A stretch of 64,000 nt of DNA from Locusta migratoria (lineage: Eukaryota > Arthropoda > Insecta > Orthoptera > Acrididae): contig CM048748.1 of the NCBI GenBank assembly GCA_026315105.1, positions 475,319,150 through 475,383,149 of the forward strand, written 5' to 3'. Positions 1 through 11,500 of the stretch are shown piece by piece. A program made the translations under genes and the position numbers. The notes under the pieces are model-generated. The model saw nothing but the letters and a program-made list of their open reading frames with translations, was not told where the DNA came from and did not search any database. Within the stretch, counting starts at the first letter, position 1; every line of letters begins with the position of its first letter.

Positions 1-303
1 ATATATTAGCAGCATTGATTAGCAATCGCCGCCCCATCTGACGCTTCACCACACAAATGTCACAAAACGCAACTTCGGAGGCACACTGCACCGTCCCTAC
101 TGACGAACCGACAGGTCAAAGTGCAATGTGGTAAGGCACACGCAGAGGCCTCTAACGGACGTCTGCAGAGTTTTGCAGATGCGAGAGTGTCACTAGTGAA
201 ATAAGGGATCTTTACATCTCCCACGGGCGCGGTTGCGTCTCTTCTCCTTAGTGTAAGTTACTTCAAGCTGGCATTGCATATAGGGGAAACCGACTGTTGA
301 AAA
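1..303. other. Unclassified sequence
   Basis: No open frame of note, no recognised repeat and no terminal structure was seen here before the fold-back element begins. Confidence 0.4.
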
Positions 304-747
304 TAAATTTGATTTTATAAAGAGACACAAGTCGCTATAATTATTTATTGAATTAAGCAAGAATTACACGAGAGCATCGCCAGAATACTGTAAAACATAG
401 ATATTGGTGTAACACATTTTTTTTACATTATTAGTACATCAATTACGAATTGCATTTCTAATTTGGAAGCTTACGTTTGATAATAATTGATAGCTGTCGA
501 TTTAGAAAATCACATATCAGTACAGTAATTTAAAATAGTTGCTTTATGACAGGTGGACAGTTGTATGTTTTCAACAGCTGATAGTGACAGCCACAAAGAT
601 ATAATTGCTTAGTATTTGTAACATCTATGGTATCATTCGTGAACGTTATGTTTGGACGTATAACGTAATTAACATTTCGATCGCAGCTTTTATGGGTGTG
701 TACAATTTTTTATATAACATTACTATTATAAATAATCCATTAAACTA

Positions 748-1134
748 ATGGATAATATTCAAGACAGCAGGAAGGTTGTCGACACGGCAAATGAAGACCA
801 TTTCTTAGATATTTTGCCGGCCGCGGTGGCCGAGAAGACTGAGACGCTCCAGTCACGGTCTGCACGGCCACTACGGTCGGGGGTTCGAATTCCCCCTCGG
901 GCATGGATATTTGTGCCGTCTTTAGTATAAGGTAGTTGATAAGTAGTTTGTAAGTTTAGGGACTGATAACCCCGTAGTTAAGTCCCATAAGCTTAACAAA
1001 CATTTGAACATATTTTTTTAGATATTTTAGAAAAAATTGGTAAAGTAATGGATAATATTCAAGACAGCAGGAAGGTTGTCGACACGGCAAATAAAGACCA
1101 TTTATTAGATATTTTAGAACAAATTGGAATTTTC
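748..1134. repeat. 87-bp unit repeated in tandem, first copy split by a SINE
   Basis: A unit starting ATGGATAATATTCAAGACAG at 748 starts again at 1048. Removing the SINE at 816-1018 and one copy of its duplicated target gives two adjacent units of about 87 bp with few differences. The first unit looks like a short open frame, but this is not evidence of a gene. Confidence 0.75.
816..1018 (+). mobile_element. SINE, family A (tRNA-derived)
   Basis: It begins GCCGGCCGCGGTGGCCGAG, has a B-box-like GGTTCGAAT near 873 and the tail AGGGACTGATAACCCCGTAG, and ends in ACATTTGAACAT and a T run. The 10-base duplication TAGATATTTT flanks it (806-815 and 1019-1028). It sits inside the first unit of the 87-bp tandem repeat. 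Confidence 0.93.
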
Positions 1135-1812
1135 GTATAGAGAAAGAAAACCCCTCAGAATTTATGAAAAGAACAAAATGAATTTCATTTAAATGGCTTC
1201 CTTCAACTATTTAACGAAATCCTGTAGGCTGATTACTAATAAGATTCTAAGCTGCCGTATTACCCTATCATAGTTCTTTGTATTACGATAATTTTGAATG
1301 CATGTACATTGGAACGATTTTGTAAATGTTTTTTATGATGTCTTTAGGAATATATTTTTTTAATTTATTTTAAAGGATTATTTGTAATAGTAAAGTTATA
1401 TAAAAATTTTTGTAGACACAACCGTAAAAGCGATGATAGAAAGGTAAATTACATTATACGTCCAAAGATGACTTTTACGGATGATACCATGGATGTTACA
1501 AATACTAAGCTATTAAATCTTTGGCACTGTCACTATCAGCTGTTGAAAACATCCAACTTTCTAGCTGTAATACTACAACTACTTTAAATTACTGTTATGA
1601 CATATGGTTATATACATAGACAGCTATCAATTATTATCAAACGTAAGCCTCCAAATTAGAAATGTAATTCGTAATTGATGTCATATTAATGTAAAAAAAT
1701 TGTTATCCAATATCTATTACAGTATTCTGACGACGCTCTTGTGTAAAGAGTGAAACCGGTTAATTCAATAAATAATTATAGCAACTTGTGACTGTTTGTA
1801 AAATCAAATTTA

Positions 1813-2389
1813 CCTTAAGCAGTTTATAAGTCTAGATATGAAGACCATAGCGGGTTGCTCCAGTAGGTTTACAAATATTTGAACCTTTTATTTGATAATT
1901 TCTCCCTTATATACGTAGGGGTCATAAATATTTTCGGGTCACAGGAGATAGTTGGCGATTGAAATTTCATGAAGTGACATCACTTCAAAGGAAACGCCTA
2001 GTAGTAGTGTCTGCCATGTTAACCCGTCTTATCATATCATGCTCCAGTATTCAAGAACTATGTAGTTTCGACAGTCCCGTAAGTGGAGTTCATGCACACG
2101 TCTTGTAAGATACAGTGTTGGGCTAATCTTCCCAGTTATTTGTAATTCGAATTGGACTTCTGACAATTACTTTACTACACGGAAAAACGACGAAATCATC
2201 TCCTAACAAACTAAGAGAGATCCTAGAATCATATCCTAAATCGCTTATGTAGATTACGAACTGTAGAGGGACTATAAAGCTTCCTTGGGAATCTCAGAAT
2301 TAACGCCGTTTTCACAACCAGAATTGCGGACAGCTACTCTGACCTAGCTATTCATAAAATAACGAATAAAATGTGTCTATAGTTTATCT
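1813..2389. other. Unclassified AT-rich sequence
   Basis: No coding frame, terminal repeat or recognised element was seen between the fold-back element and the next SINE. The last bases hold the left copy of the SINE target duplication (about 2355-2372). Confidence 0.4.
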
Positions 2390-2558
2390 GACTTAACTAC
2401 GGGGTCATCAGTCCCTAAACTTACAAACTACTTATGAACTAGCTAAGACTAAACACGGCACAAATATCCATACCCGAGGTGGGATTCGAACCCCCGACCG
2501 TAGTGGCCGTGCAGACCGTGACTGGAGCGCCTCAGACCCCTCGGCCACTGCGGCCGGC
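2390..2558 (-). mobile_element. SINE, family A
   Basis: Reverse-strand copy ending GCGGCCGGC. AAAATAACGAATAMAATG occurs just left (about 2355) and just right (2559-2576), a duplication of about 18 bases with one difference. The left copy is separated from the tail by a few extra bases. Confidence 0.92.
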
Positions 2559-2702
2559 AAAATAACGAATACAATGACTAGAAAGACTATGCTCCACAAG
2601 CCCGTATTGTGCTTAGAAGCCACTTACGAAAATCATCGAAAATCTATAAATACGAGTGTTGTAACTTAAATAGTGGTAACTATTTATTCACAACGGATAC
2701 AT

Positions 2703-3075
2703 AAGCGTTACTTGTTTGCACCTGTTACTGTCCTTCAAGGTAATCACCAGCGTTGTGTAGAACCCGTTGCCAGCGATGTGGAAGGCGTAGTAATATATCG
2801 GTAGCGGAGCCTCTTCTGTTGATGGTGCGAATCAAACGCTCCACTGCCAATCTCTGGAACAGTTCAGACGCAAAAGCCACGAAGTGGTTCCTTTATCTTC
2901 GGAATCAAATCAGAGTCACAAGGACTTAGGTCCGGGGAGTATGGTGGATGGTACAGTACTTCCCAGTCTCATCGACCGAAAAGAGCAGCCACAGCTTGCG
3001 TTGTACGCGTCCGCGCGTTGTCGTGCAAAGTGATGGGCGGCTTGCGCAGGAACTGTTGCCGCTTCTTTCGCAAAG
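2703..3075 (-). pseudogene. Mariner transposase fragment, C-terminal half
   Basis: Minus-strand reading gives LHDNAR (second catalytic Asp region) followed about 34 residues later by YSPDLSPCDSDL (third Asp), the DD34D spacing of mariner transposases. Stops and frame breaks show it is dead. The N-terminal half and the 5' end are missing. A second fragment of the same gene lies head to head immediately to the right in the opposite orientation. Confidence 0.8.
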
Positions 3076-3079
3076 CCTA

Positions 3080-3302
3080 AGGCCTTGTAGCTTTGATTTG
3101 ATTCTGAAGAAGAAGCAAACACTTCGCGGCACTCACTTCAGAACGGTTCCAGAGATTCGGCAGCAGCAGACCGCTCCATTCGCACCACAGCAGGAGAGGT
3201 TCTGCTAACTGCACACCGCGCCTTCCACGTCGATGGCAACGGCTTCTACACAACGCTGGTGACTACTTTGAAGCAGAGTAACAAGTGCAAACATGTAACG
3301 CT
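3080..3302 (+). pseudogene. Mariner transposase fragment, inverted partner
   Basis: Plus-strand reading gives a degraded match to the end of the same transposase (SFDLILKKKQTLRG against SDLIPKIKEPLRG in the partner). Its 3' flank, reverse complemented, matches 2703-2900, for example CACCAGCGTTGTGTAGAA. The two fragments form an imperfect palindrome and carry independent substitutions. Confidence 0.75.
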
Positions 3303-3317
3303 TTTCTTCAAATCAAA

Positions 3318-3503
3318 TGTTCAAATTTTTGTTAAGCTTAAGGGGCTTAACTGCGGGATCAACAGTCCCTAAACTTACAAACTACCTTATACTAAAGACT
3401 GTACTAACATCCATGTCCGAGGGGGGATTCGAACCCCCGACTGGGAACTGCCTCGCGCGCCGTAGCATAGCCCCTCAATGCGCTCGGGCGCTCCGCCGCG
3501 GCT
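3318..3503 (-). mobile_element. SINE, divergent family A/B form
   Basis: The tail (CAGTCCCTAAACTTACAAAC) and the block GGGGGGATTCGAACCCCCGA are like family A, but the remaining head differs (GCGCTCGGGCGCTCCGCCGCGGC), closer to the other tRNA-like head. Probably a variant subfamily or a recombined copy. Target duplications were not resolved. Confidence 0.75.
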
Positions 3504-3530
3504 AATGCTTTTGCATTTATTGTTAATAAG

Positions 3531-4929
3531 TACACTCCTGGCCATTAAAACTGCTACACCTCGAAGATGACGTGCTATAGACGCGATATTTAACTAACAA
3601 AAGAAGATGATGAGATATGCAAATGATTAGCTTTTCAGAGCATTCTCACAATGTTGGCGCCGGTGGCAACATCTACAACTTGCTGACATGAGAAAAGTTT
3701 CCAACCGATTTGTCATACACAAACAGCAGTTGACCGGCGTTGCCTGGTGAAACGTTGTTGTGATGCCTCGTGTATGGAGGAGAAATGCGTGCCATCACTT
3801 TTCGGACTTTGATAAGGGTCGGATTGTAGCCGATCGCGATTGCGGTTTATTGTATCGCGACATTGCTGCTCGCGTTGGTCGCGATCCAATGACTGTTAGC
3901 AGAATATGGAATCGGTGGGTTCAGGAGGCCAATACAGAACTCCGTGCTTGGATCTCAACGACGTCGCATCACCAGCAGTCGACATGACAGGCATCTTACC
4001 CCCATGGGTGTAACGGATCGTGCAACCACATCTCTATCTATGAGTCAACAGATGCGGTCGTTTGCAAGACAACAACCATCTGCACGAACAGTTCGACAAC
4101 GTTTGCAGCAGCATGGACTATCAGCTTGGAGACCTTGGCTGTGGTTACTTGTAGCTGCATCACAGACCACAGACAGGAACGCCTGCGGTGGTGTACGCAA
4201 CGACGAATCTGGGTACACAATGGCAAAACGTCATTTTTCGGATGAATTCAGGTTCTGTTAACAGCATCATGATGGTCGCATCCGTGTTTGGCGACATCGC
4301 GGTTAACGCACATTGGAAGCATGTATTCGTCATCGCCATACTGGCATGATGGTATGGTGTGCCATTGGTTACACGTCTCGGTCACCACATGTTTGCATCG
4401 ACGGCACTTTCAACAGTGGCCGTCACATTTCAGATATGTTACGACCCGTGGCTGTACCCTTCATTCGATCCCTGCGAAACCCTACATTTCAGCAGGATAA
4501 TGCACGACCGCATGTTTCCAGCCCTGTACGGGCCTTTCTGGGTACGGAAAATGTTGGACTGCTGCCCTGGCGAGCACATTCTCCAGATCTCTCAACAATT
4601 AAAACGTCTGGTCAATGGTGGGCGAGCAACTGGCTCGTCACAATACGCCGGTCACTACTCTTGATGAACTGTGGTATCGGTTTAAGCTGCATGGGCATCT
4701 GTACCTGTACACGCATCCAAGCTCTGTTTGACTCAAAGCCCAGGCGTTTCAAGGCCGTTATTACGGCTAGAGGTGGTTGTTCTGGGTACTGACTTGTCAG
4801 GATCTACGCATTCAAATTGGGTAAAAATGTAATCACAAGTCAGTTCTAGTATAAATATATTTGTCCAATGAATACCAGTTTATCATTTGATTTCTTCTTG
4901 ATGTAGGAATTTTAATGGCAAGTAGTGTA
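3531..4929 (+). mobile_element. Tc1-like DNA transposon, both ends present
   Basis: The left end TACACTCCTGGCCATTAAAA is mirrored at the right end, where the reverse complement reads TACACTACTTGCCATTAAAA. The ends start with TA, the target used by Tc1/mariner elements. The 1.4-kb length is usual for a single-gene Tc1 element. The gene inside is frameshifted, so the copy is not autonomous. Confidence 0.88.
3763..4791 (+). pseudogene. Tc1-like transposase, frameshifted
   Basis: It starts at ATG 3763 (MPRVWRRN) with a helix-turn-helix region rich in the Tc1 pattern (FDKGRIVADRD through VSRIWNRWVQE). The frame then shifts near 3960 and again near 4260-4300. The first catalytic Asp region is visible as FSDE, the second as QDNARPH. 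At the third site SPDLSTI is followed by KT where the family normally has an acidic residue, so the last catalytic position looks lost. A DDE-type cut-and-paste transposase acting on its own inverted repeats is the family role. Confidence 0.85.
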
Positions 4930-5176
4930 GTTGCCACTATTTAAGTTCCAACCCTCCCATATAAAATCAGCTCGATATGCCCTGAGGACAGCACTTTACT
5001 TTCAGCGAACGGTATCGCCTTAATCGAAACTAGTTATGTGTCAAAACATAGATATTTTGAGATATTTAGTAATGTGAGTTATATACGTGGCTTCCGTTTT
5101 TTCGGACATATCAGAAAGAAGGAAAACGACATACATGAAATGTGATACAGTGTTTACAGTATTTATGTTTCATATG

Positions 5177-5266
5177 TTTGTAATTCTTATGGGACCAAAC
5201 TAAGTTGGTCATCAGTCCCTAGACTTACAAACTACTTAAACTAAGTTAAACTAACCTAAGGACATA
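5177..5266 (-). mobile_element. SINE, family B, tail fragment
   Basis: It contains GGGACCAAACTAAGTTGGTCATCAGTCCCTAGACTTACAAAC split over the family B tail, then AACTAACCTAAGGACA. The tRNA-like head is absent. Confidence 0.75.
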
Positions 5267-5689
5267 TTTATTTATTTCCTTGATTCGGACGAGCTGCCTT
5301 TGAGTATAAAGCTGGTCAATTTTCTGAGACAGTTGAGTTTAACAATTACTTTTATGATGATTGGGATACTTTAGTTAACCATTTTCTTACATATTTAAAT
5401 TTTTACATGGTTAAAATTTTACCTAAATGTTTATGTTACACTATTTTTTTTATTTTTTTATTTTATGGCCTTCATTGGACCACTTTAGTCAATATTACAA
5501 AGGTTATTACAATTTGTTGTTATGCATTAACACAATTTAGTTAAAAATAATTAAACATGATAATTTAATAATACAGAGGTCATTTATTTATTACTTTTTT
5601 ATTTATTACTTTTATGGCCAACATAAATATTATGAATTAGGTTCTTCTGTTATTTTTTATTTTTATTTATTTTTTGTTAGCCCTTCTCT

Positions 5690-6215
5690 CCTCATCCGAA
5701 ATCACCCTTCCCAGTCTCTGTTAATTAATTTTTATTGGTAGTGTGACGTGTTTGTTCTGAAGTATGTTGAGTATGCTTTTCAAATCTTCCATCGTTATCT
5801 ATAGTTTCATCATGTCTTCCTTGATTTCTGTGATCTATCTTATGTTGCTCTTGCTGTTCCATAACTTTTCAATTATCTTCCTGCTGACACTATTTTCTGG
5901 TGTTCTCATCAAATATCCTAGGAAAGAGATCCTTTTCTTTTTCATTGTACTTGTCACTGGTTCTACTTCTTATAAACCGTTTCATTTGAAGCTATTCTCC
6001 AAATCCCGTCTTTTTTGTATTTCCTATTTATGCAAGTTCTGACTACCCTCCTTTCTATTTTGAGTAGCCTGTCTATTGCTACAGTGTTGGTTGTTTTAAA
6101 TATAGTTTCGCTAGCATATCTTATTTGTGGCTGTGTGAGTGTTTTGTAGTGTTTCAGTTTTGTGGCTATTGAGAGGCATTTTTTATTATACGTTTTCTTG
6201 GTAACATGATGCATG
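5690..6215 (-). pseudogene. Non-LTR retrotransposon ORF2, C-terminal relic
   Basis: The open part at 5963-6214 reads TKLKHYKTLTQPQIRYASET and then RLLKIERRVVRTCI and DGIWRI, the pattern that follows the reverse transcriptase in many arthropod endonuclease/RT polyproteins. Further left, in the same direction, MKKKRISFLGYL continues it after stops. The catalytic RT part is missing. This relic is not the R1-like element to the right, whose C-terminus is different. Confidence 0.65.
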
Positions 6216-6639
6216 TTACACTATATTATGCTTAAAGAAAAAAAGGGGGAGAGGTTGGAGAAAATGGATATCACTAAAATAATTGAAATTGAAACTAAGG
6301 AATTCGGTATTTAAGAAGGTTCGAAAAAGAAAGATAGGAAAGTTGGGGGTTGTAGAAAGGGGGTAGTCTGGGCTGCGACCAACCAGGATCAGAGGCCTCG
6401 GAATAAACCTCGAGCCCTGTGACCCTGGAGGGTCGCTGAGGGTAATCTACTTTGATTATATTCTACTTTTGTATTACATACATTTTGGGTTTCTATAATA
6501 TCTTTAACATAGCGAATTTTACTTAACATTTACAATAATTAACTTTTACAATCTTACATTTAATTTGACAACTGAGGGGTAACAGAATTTATTTACACTT
6601 CGTACACAATTGTTGATTTTGGTTCTTTGTCTCGTTTTT

Positions 6640-8690
6640 TGAACATTTGAGGTTTGCATTTGTTTCAGTCGCTGTCGCTATCCGTGGTGGGTGTGCCATC
6701 ATTAGTAGATGTTGCGTCTGATGTGTCTCGATCACTTTCATGCCAGGAGTTATCTGACCTGTGGGTTACACATCTGGCGATCTGGTGTCTACGTGTTTCA
6801 TTGTATTCGATTTGTGAGTGTGGACACCTCATCGGCGATACGGTTTAGAATGTCCCATTTGTCCTTATCTCTAATCATGTTGTTAAAGTCCATATTGTCC
6901 TGCAGTAGGGTATGTGATTGTGTTCTGTGTATGTAGCAATGTAGGAGTGTGTGTTCTGGGGTTCCCTCTTCCCCACATGTGCAGTTCTCACTGTCACTTA
7001 ACCCTACACGGCTCAAATGCGTACGGTAGAGACCGTGCCCCGTCAAAAGATGTACCATACCACGGCCGGGACTGATGTGCTCCATTCTCAGACGTTCCCT
7101 GATGTTCGGGAAGAAAGCGTGCGCTCGTCGACCCTTGTCACTGTTGTCCCACTCCTCTTGCCATGAGTCCACCCGCCATTTGTTGAGTTGTCGCCTCTCT
7201 GTTATATTTTGTCCCGTGATTTCGTGGACTTTGTCCTGTCTCCCCACATACAGTCAGTACATGGCCGCTCACTGTGTGATTGTGAGGTCAATCGGGGGAA
7301 TTCCCAACACGACGCATAGTGGTTCGACTAATACGGTGTTGAAAGCTTCCGACAGTCTTAGAAGAGTCCTTCTTTGTCCTTGCCTCATAATAGTCTTGTA
7401 AGTTAGTAGGTGTAGTCTGTGGGCCCACGAGCTGGCAGCGAAACATACAACTGTCTCAGAGAGTGCTGTATGATATAGTCGGAGTTTTTGTGTTGGGAGC
7501 TTGGATGTTGCGGTGTTTGTGTCATCTTGGTGGCCCTGTCTGTCTTCAGTTTTATGTGGTCGTTAAGCGTAAGTCGTTCGTCGAGATGGATCGCAAGATA
7601 TCGTGTTGTGTGGTCTCTGCGAATCTTTGTGTTACTGAATTTTATTATTGGATCTCTAATCAGTTTGCCTTTGAGTAAAATGTATACTATTTTATGTGCT
7701 ACCATTTCGATTTTGTTTTGGTAACACCATTGGCTAATTGTCGCCAGATTTTGTGTTGCTTTTTGTTCTGTTTGTGCTCTTGAGTCAGCCGTGACTACCA
7801 CTAGCAGGTCATCTGCGTAGGCTACCACCCCGTCGACCATCTCCTGTTCTCCTAGGAGATTGAGAAGCGGCTCGAAGGCGATATCCCAGGAGACGGGGCA
7901 GCATGTTGATCCCTGTGGACATGCTTTGTTGATCCTTTGACCACTTTCGGAGTGCCCACGCACCCTACCACTACCCTATGTCTACAATTGTCCGAAAGGA
8001 TATTGTAGAGGGCCGTAGGTACCTCAGCTCCCCAAGTCTTGCAAACAGTGCCGGCCACCAAAGATTATCAAAGGCGCCTGCAATGTCGACGAGGATGGCC
8101 ACTGCGTATTTGGCCCTGCTGTTGTGTACAGTTTGTAATGCCATGTTTATGGCACCATCTATTGATTTTCCCTTTCGGAAACTATATTGTCTGTGGTTAA
8201 GACCCGTCATCTCTCTCTGCTCTTGAAGACGGCCCCGCAGGAGTCGTTCCTGCACTTTGACCAAGGTGTTAATTAAGCAGATTGGTCTGTAAGATTTGGT
8301 GTTTTGCGGTCCTTGTCCGGGACTTCTTTACGATTATCGCATTGGCCATTTTCCAGGTCTCAGGTACCCGTCCCAGCCGTAGCGCATCATTAATGAGGTC
8401 CGTCAGGGAAGGGATAATATGCGGAGCTGTCATTTTTATGGTCTCGGGGTGGACACAATCGGGGCCGGAGGCTTTGCCATTTCTCAATTTAGAGGTTGCT
8501 ACAGCCACCTCTTCCCTGGGAAAACGAGTGGTGAGGGTTCCACTGTTGTTTTCCGTGTCCATTGATGTTTTTAGTGTTGTGTGGTGCTCGTCGTCTCGTT
8601 CATGTGCGTCACCCGAAGGAGCTTGTTCAGCAGGAACTCCGCTGAGCTTCTCCATCCCTCGTGTTGTGGTACCGTCGTCTCGTTTTAAGG
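6640..8690 (-). mobile_element. R1-like non-LTR retrotransposon, 5'-truncated and broken
   Basis: Four minus-strand blocks lie in order. 8690-8269 holds the RT N-terminal part (KLRNGKASGPDCVHPETIKM). 8264-7971 holds the fingers/palm (FRKGKSIDGAINM, LVDIAGAFDNLWW). 7963-7403 holds the catalytic YADD preceded by CPQGST. 7247-6798 holds the C-terminal domain with LLTGHGLY and the cysteine/histidine cluster CTCGEEGTPEHTLLHC, as in R1/LOA-type elements. Stops and frameshifts separate the blocks and the endonuclease is missing. True R1 elements live in 28S rDNA; there is no rDNA here. The 3' end at the left is uncertain. Confidence 0.85.
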
Positions 8691-8734
8691 TCGATAGAAG
8701 GAGTGGGGTCTGACCTTTTCATTACACACCTGAG

Positions 8735-8833
8735 GACAACAAACACACCAGGGAGGATTCGAACCTCCGACGCGGGAGGCCGCGCGAACCGCAATGTGGC
8801 GCTCCAGACCGCTCGGCTTCTCCCGCGACGCTA
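8735..8833 (-). mobile_element. SINE, family B, tRNA-like head
   Basis: It holds GGGAGGATTCGAACCTCCGA and GACCGCTCGGCTTCTCCCGCG, the reverse of an A-box/B-box tRNA-like head. A head at 18525-18598 has the same CGCGGGAGGCC core. The tail is missing or has diverged beyond recognition. Confidence 0.7.
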
Positions 8834-9033
8834 CAATGTTTAAGAAGGCTCAGAGGCGACCTACTACATGACATGGAATGCTAACAGTACCTCTTACCTT
8901 AAATAACTAATACAGTCTTGACTTTGTAATTGAAAATGAGGATACATTGAAAATTGCTAACAAGTTATATGACATAGGATGTAACACTAAGGGAGACAGG
9001 GGTACTTATTACACTATTTTTTAATAAGATCAT

Positions 9034-10115
9034 GGGTTGAAGAGCCAAAGAAACTGGTATAGGCATGCGTGTGCAAACACAGAGTTACGTAAAGACTCAG
9101 AGGACGGTGCTGCGCCTGTATAAGAGGAGGTGTCACTGGTGCTAGATCGGTTACTGCGGTTTCAGTGACATTTTGTTGCGAATTACGTCACTTTGAACGT
9201 TTTGTTCTAGTAAGCACATGAAAGATGGGGCACAGCATATCCGAGTTGGAAATGATGTGAAGATTTTCCCAAACAACCATTTCACCAGTGCATTGTGAGT
9301 AGCACGAATCTGGTGAAACACCAAGTCTCCGACATCGCTGCTGCCGCGAAAAGGTCCTGCAATAACGGGCCCAATGACGACTGAAGTGAACCGTCGGCGT
9401 GACAGAAGTGGAACCCACGCTGGGCCACCACCAAGTTTCATCGTGTGAACTACTGAATGAAATACAATCGATTTGGGCTTCTCTTTCTTTTTTTCCCCCA
9501 AGTTACTCCCGTTCTTCTTGTTTCGAGGTCGAAGTCCCACCCGCGTACCCTTGCTGACTGCACGACACAAAGCCTCATGCCTCGCCTGGGCCCATCAACA
9601 CAGATGTTGGCCTGTTGATGACTGGAAACGTGTTGTCTCTTCTGACAAGTCTTGTTTCCAATTGTTTGGAGCGGATGGGCGCGTGCGGGTATGGGGAGGA
9701 CGTCAGGAAACCATGGAAGCCGCATGAAGCAGGGGAGTGAACAAGGTGGTGGAGGCTCTGTGACGGTGTGGAGCCCTGACACGTCTAGCTGCCACTCTGA
9801 CAGGTGACACGTACGCATGCACCCTGGGCGTGACCACTGTGCATGGACATGGGTAGTTCCAGCAGGACAATGCGAAACCCCACACTTACAGTTGCTCTAG
9901 GAACCTCCGATGGCCAACACAGTCGCTAGACATGAACTTTGTAGAGCATACCCTCGTGTCTTGTTGCGTGGTGTTGAAAAGAGATTCCCTTTTACTCTTA
10001 CGGATTGAAGGAAAGTCATGCAGGATTTATAGTGTCTGTTCCCTCGAACAATTATTCAAACTTTAGTCGAGTCCATTGTAACATCGTTTTTCGGGTCTTC
10101 TGTGTGTTCTCGGAA
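9034..10115 (+). mobile_element. Tc1-like transposon, heavily decayed
   Basis: The left end GAAGAGCCAAAGAAACTGGT is typical of a Tc1-like family. No matching right-hand inverted repeat was found. Many small deletions separate readable pieces of the transposase, so this is a fossil. A 14-base scrap identical to the start of SINE family A (CCGGCCGCGGTG) lies just beyond at about 10118. Confidence 0.8.
9210..10040 (+). pseudogene. Tc1-like transposase relic
   Basis: The clearest part is at 9550-9710: LTARHKASCLAWAHQHRCW, then DDWKRVVSSDKSCFQLFGADG, around the first catalytic Asp, followed by RVRVWGGR. Near 9855 FQQDNAKPHT, read in another frame, marks the second Asp region, and LDMNFVEH near 9930 replaces the usual SPDMN. 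An earlier helix-turn-helix region (around 9210-9330) is visible only in pieces. Confidence 0.8.
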
Positions 10116-10134
10116 AGCCGGCCGCGGTGTAAAA

Positions 10135-11500
10135 TCGGACAGAATAAATATTGAGGTGTGTGTTTTATCCTAATGTTACAAATCATAACCTTTTCTGTCT
10201 GCTTAAAGATATTGAGCCTCTTCCATAAATCAGAAAATGCAACATAATAATCGTGACTTAGGCCTACTGTAGCCTACCTGAGTACAAAAACCAGTGTAAG
10301 TGACTATTTTTTGTGTTGTAAGACCTATTTTAATGGAGCAGACATAATACCTGCAAGTATAGACAGACGTAGTATTTAGTATGTAAAGAAGTTGCCAAGA
10401 TTTTATTATGTAGGCCTATGCTACGATTTCCCTCATTACAGTAATCTTAAAAAGATTACATCTGTGAAAGAGCTGCATAAAATCACACATGGAAACGTAT
10501 CGACGTATTTATGTAAACAAATGCACTAACAGCGAGAAACAATGAGTTATTCCAATTTATTAATTGCTTGTGTCTAGTGACACACTTCCATCGTTATATC
10601 GGATACGGTTTTGGGAAATCAGTCTGGCAATATATTTTTAGCACTGCATTCTATGAATCGTGCAACTAAAATTAGTCTGTTCTGCCCTTCCAAACATTAT
10701 TTAAGCTTCCGTAAAATGAAATCGGTACGTGCCGATAAGAGATATAATGAGGTCGTTGCACATATTGGAAAAAGAACCGCAGAGAAATCGAGCTTAATAT
10801 CCAATTTAAAGTAGAATTAAATCGTCAGAGAGCGGAAAACACACATGTGACTATATCGCACCGATCTGTCGGGTCTGGGAGCAAACACAGTGTTGTGTGT
10901 TTGTCGGCCAATATTTGTTTGGAAGCGCTTATAACCGCGGAAGGCCACCTAATGAAATGCGCCGCGCCAGCGATATTTGGGCGTTACGTTTATATGAGCC
11001 AGACGGGCCCACGCAGCGATTCCGGAGCGTTGCGCATCGGGCTACCTTTGACCACCGGTCGTGCTGAAAATCGTAGAATTTTACTAGCGCGGCGGCTATA
11101 TCATACGCGATGCGACCACAAGCTGATAGCAGGTACTGCGGTGCAGATTAAATGCCGCAGGTTAAGCCCCGTATTAAAAATACCGGGAACTGTCGCGCGT
11201 GTTTTTACAGTCAATATAGCGAAGTAAATACGCGGTGAATGAGGCCACTGTGTGGACGCGACCGGACAGCCAGGCGAAGGGCGTGCTAGCGGGACTCTGG
11301 ACAGGCTCTGGGACGCTCGTTTTCCATGAAGCGTTGGCGACGGGACATATTTTACGGGCTGAAATTCACACTGACGACATTACTGATGAAGTATTGAGCG
11401 TTTTTTATTTTCTATTTTTATTTATTTATTTTTCATTCGAAAGACGAGAATAACAGTTGCTTCCAGACGTTATTGAGATTTGTTATTTTTGATGTGTGTG
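10135..11500. other. Unclassified sequence, GC-richer from about 10840 to 11350
   Basis: Two plus-strand open frames (10847-11227, 126 codons; 11235-11453, 72 codons) lie in the GC-richer part. They show no domain I recognise, and no splice or promoter signal convinced me. The rest is AT-rich and featureless. Confidence 0.4.

Larger units (their letters stand above)
304..1812. mobile_element. Fold-back DNA element with about 390-bp inverted ends
   Basis: The sequence from about 304 to 690 reappears as its reverse complement from about 1812 back to 1435. Shared blocks include the outer TAAATTTGATTTTA, the block around 460-500 containing GCTTACGTTTGATAATAA, and TTTTCAACAGCTGATAGTGA near 566 and 1553. 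The two arms differ by scattered substitutions and small indels, so this is an old inverted pair rather than an assembly artefact. No transposase frame lies between them. A non-autonomous fold-back element is the simplest reading. Flanking duplications were not clear, so the exact ends are uncertain by some bases. Confidence 0.75.

Noticed and set aside
10113..10131. SINE family A insertion
   Set aside because: Only 14 bases match the SINE start and nothing follows; may be chance or a tiny remnant.
10847..11453. Host gene encoded by two plus-strand frames
   Set aside because: Neither frame has a domain, good initiation context or splice support, and frames of this size arise by chance in GC-richer DNA.
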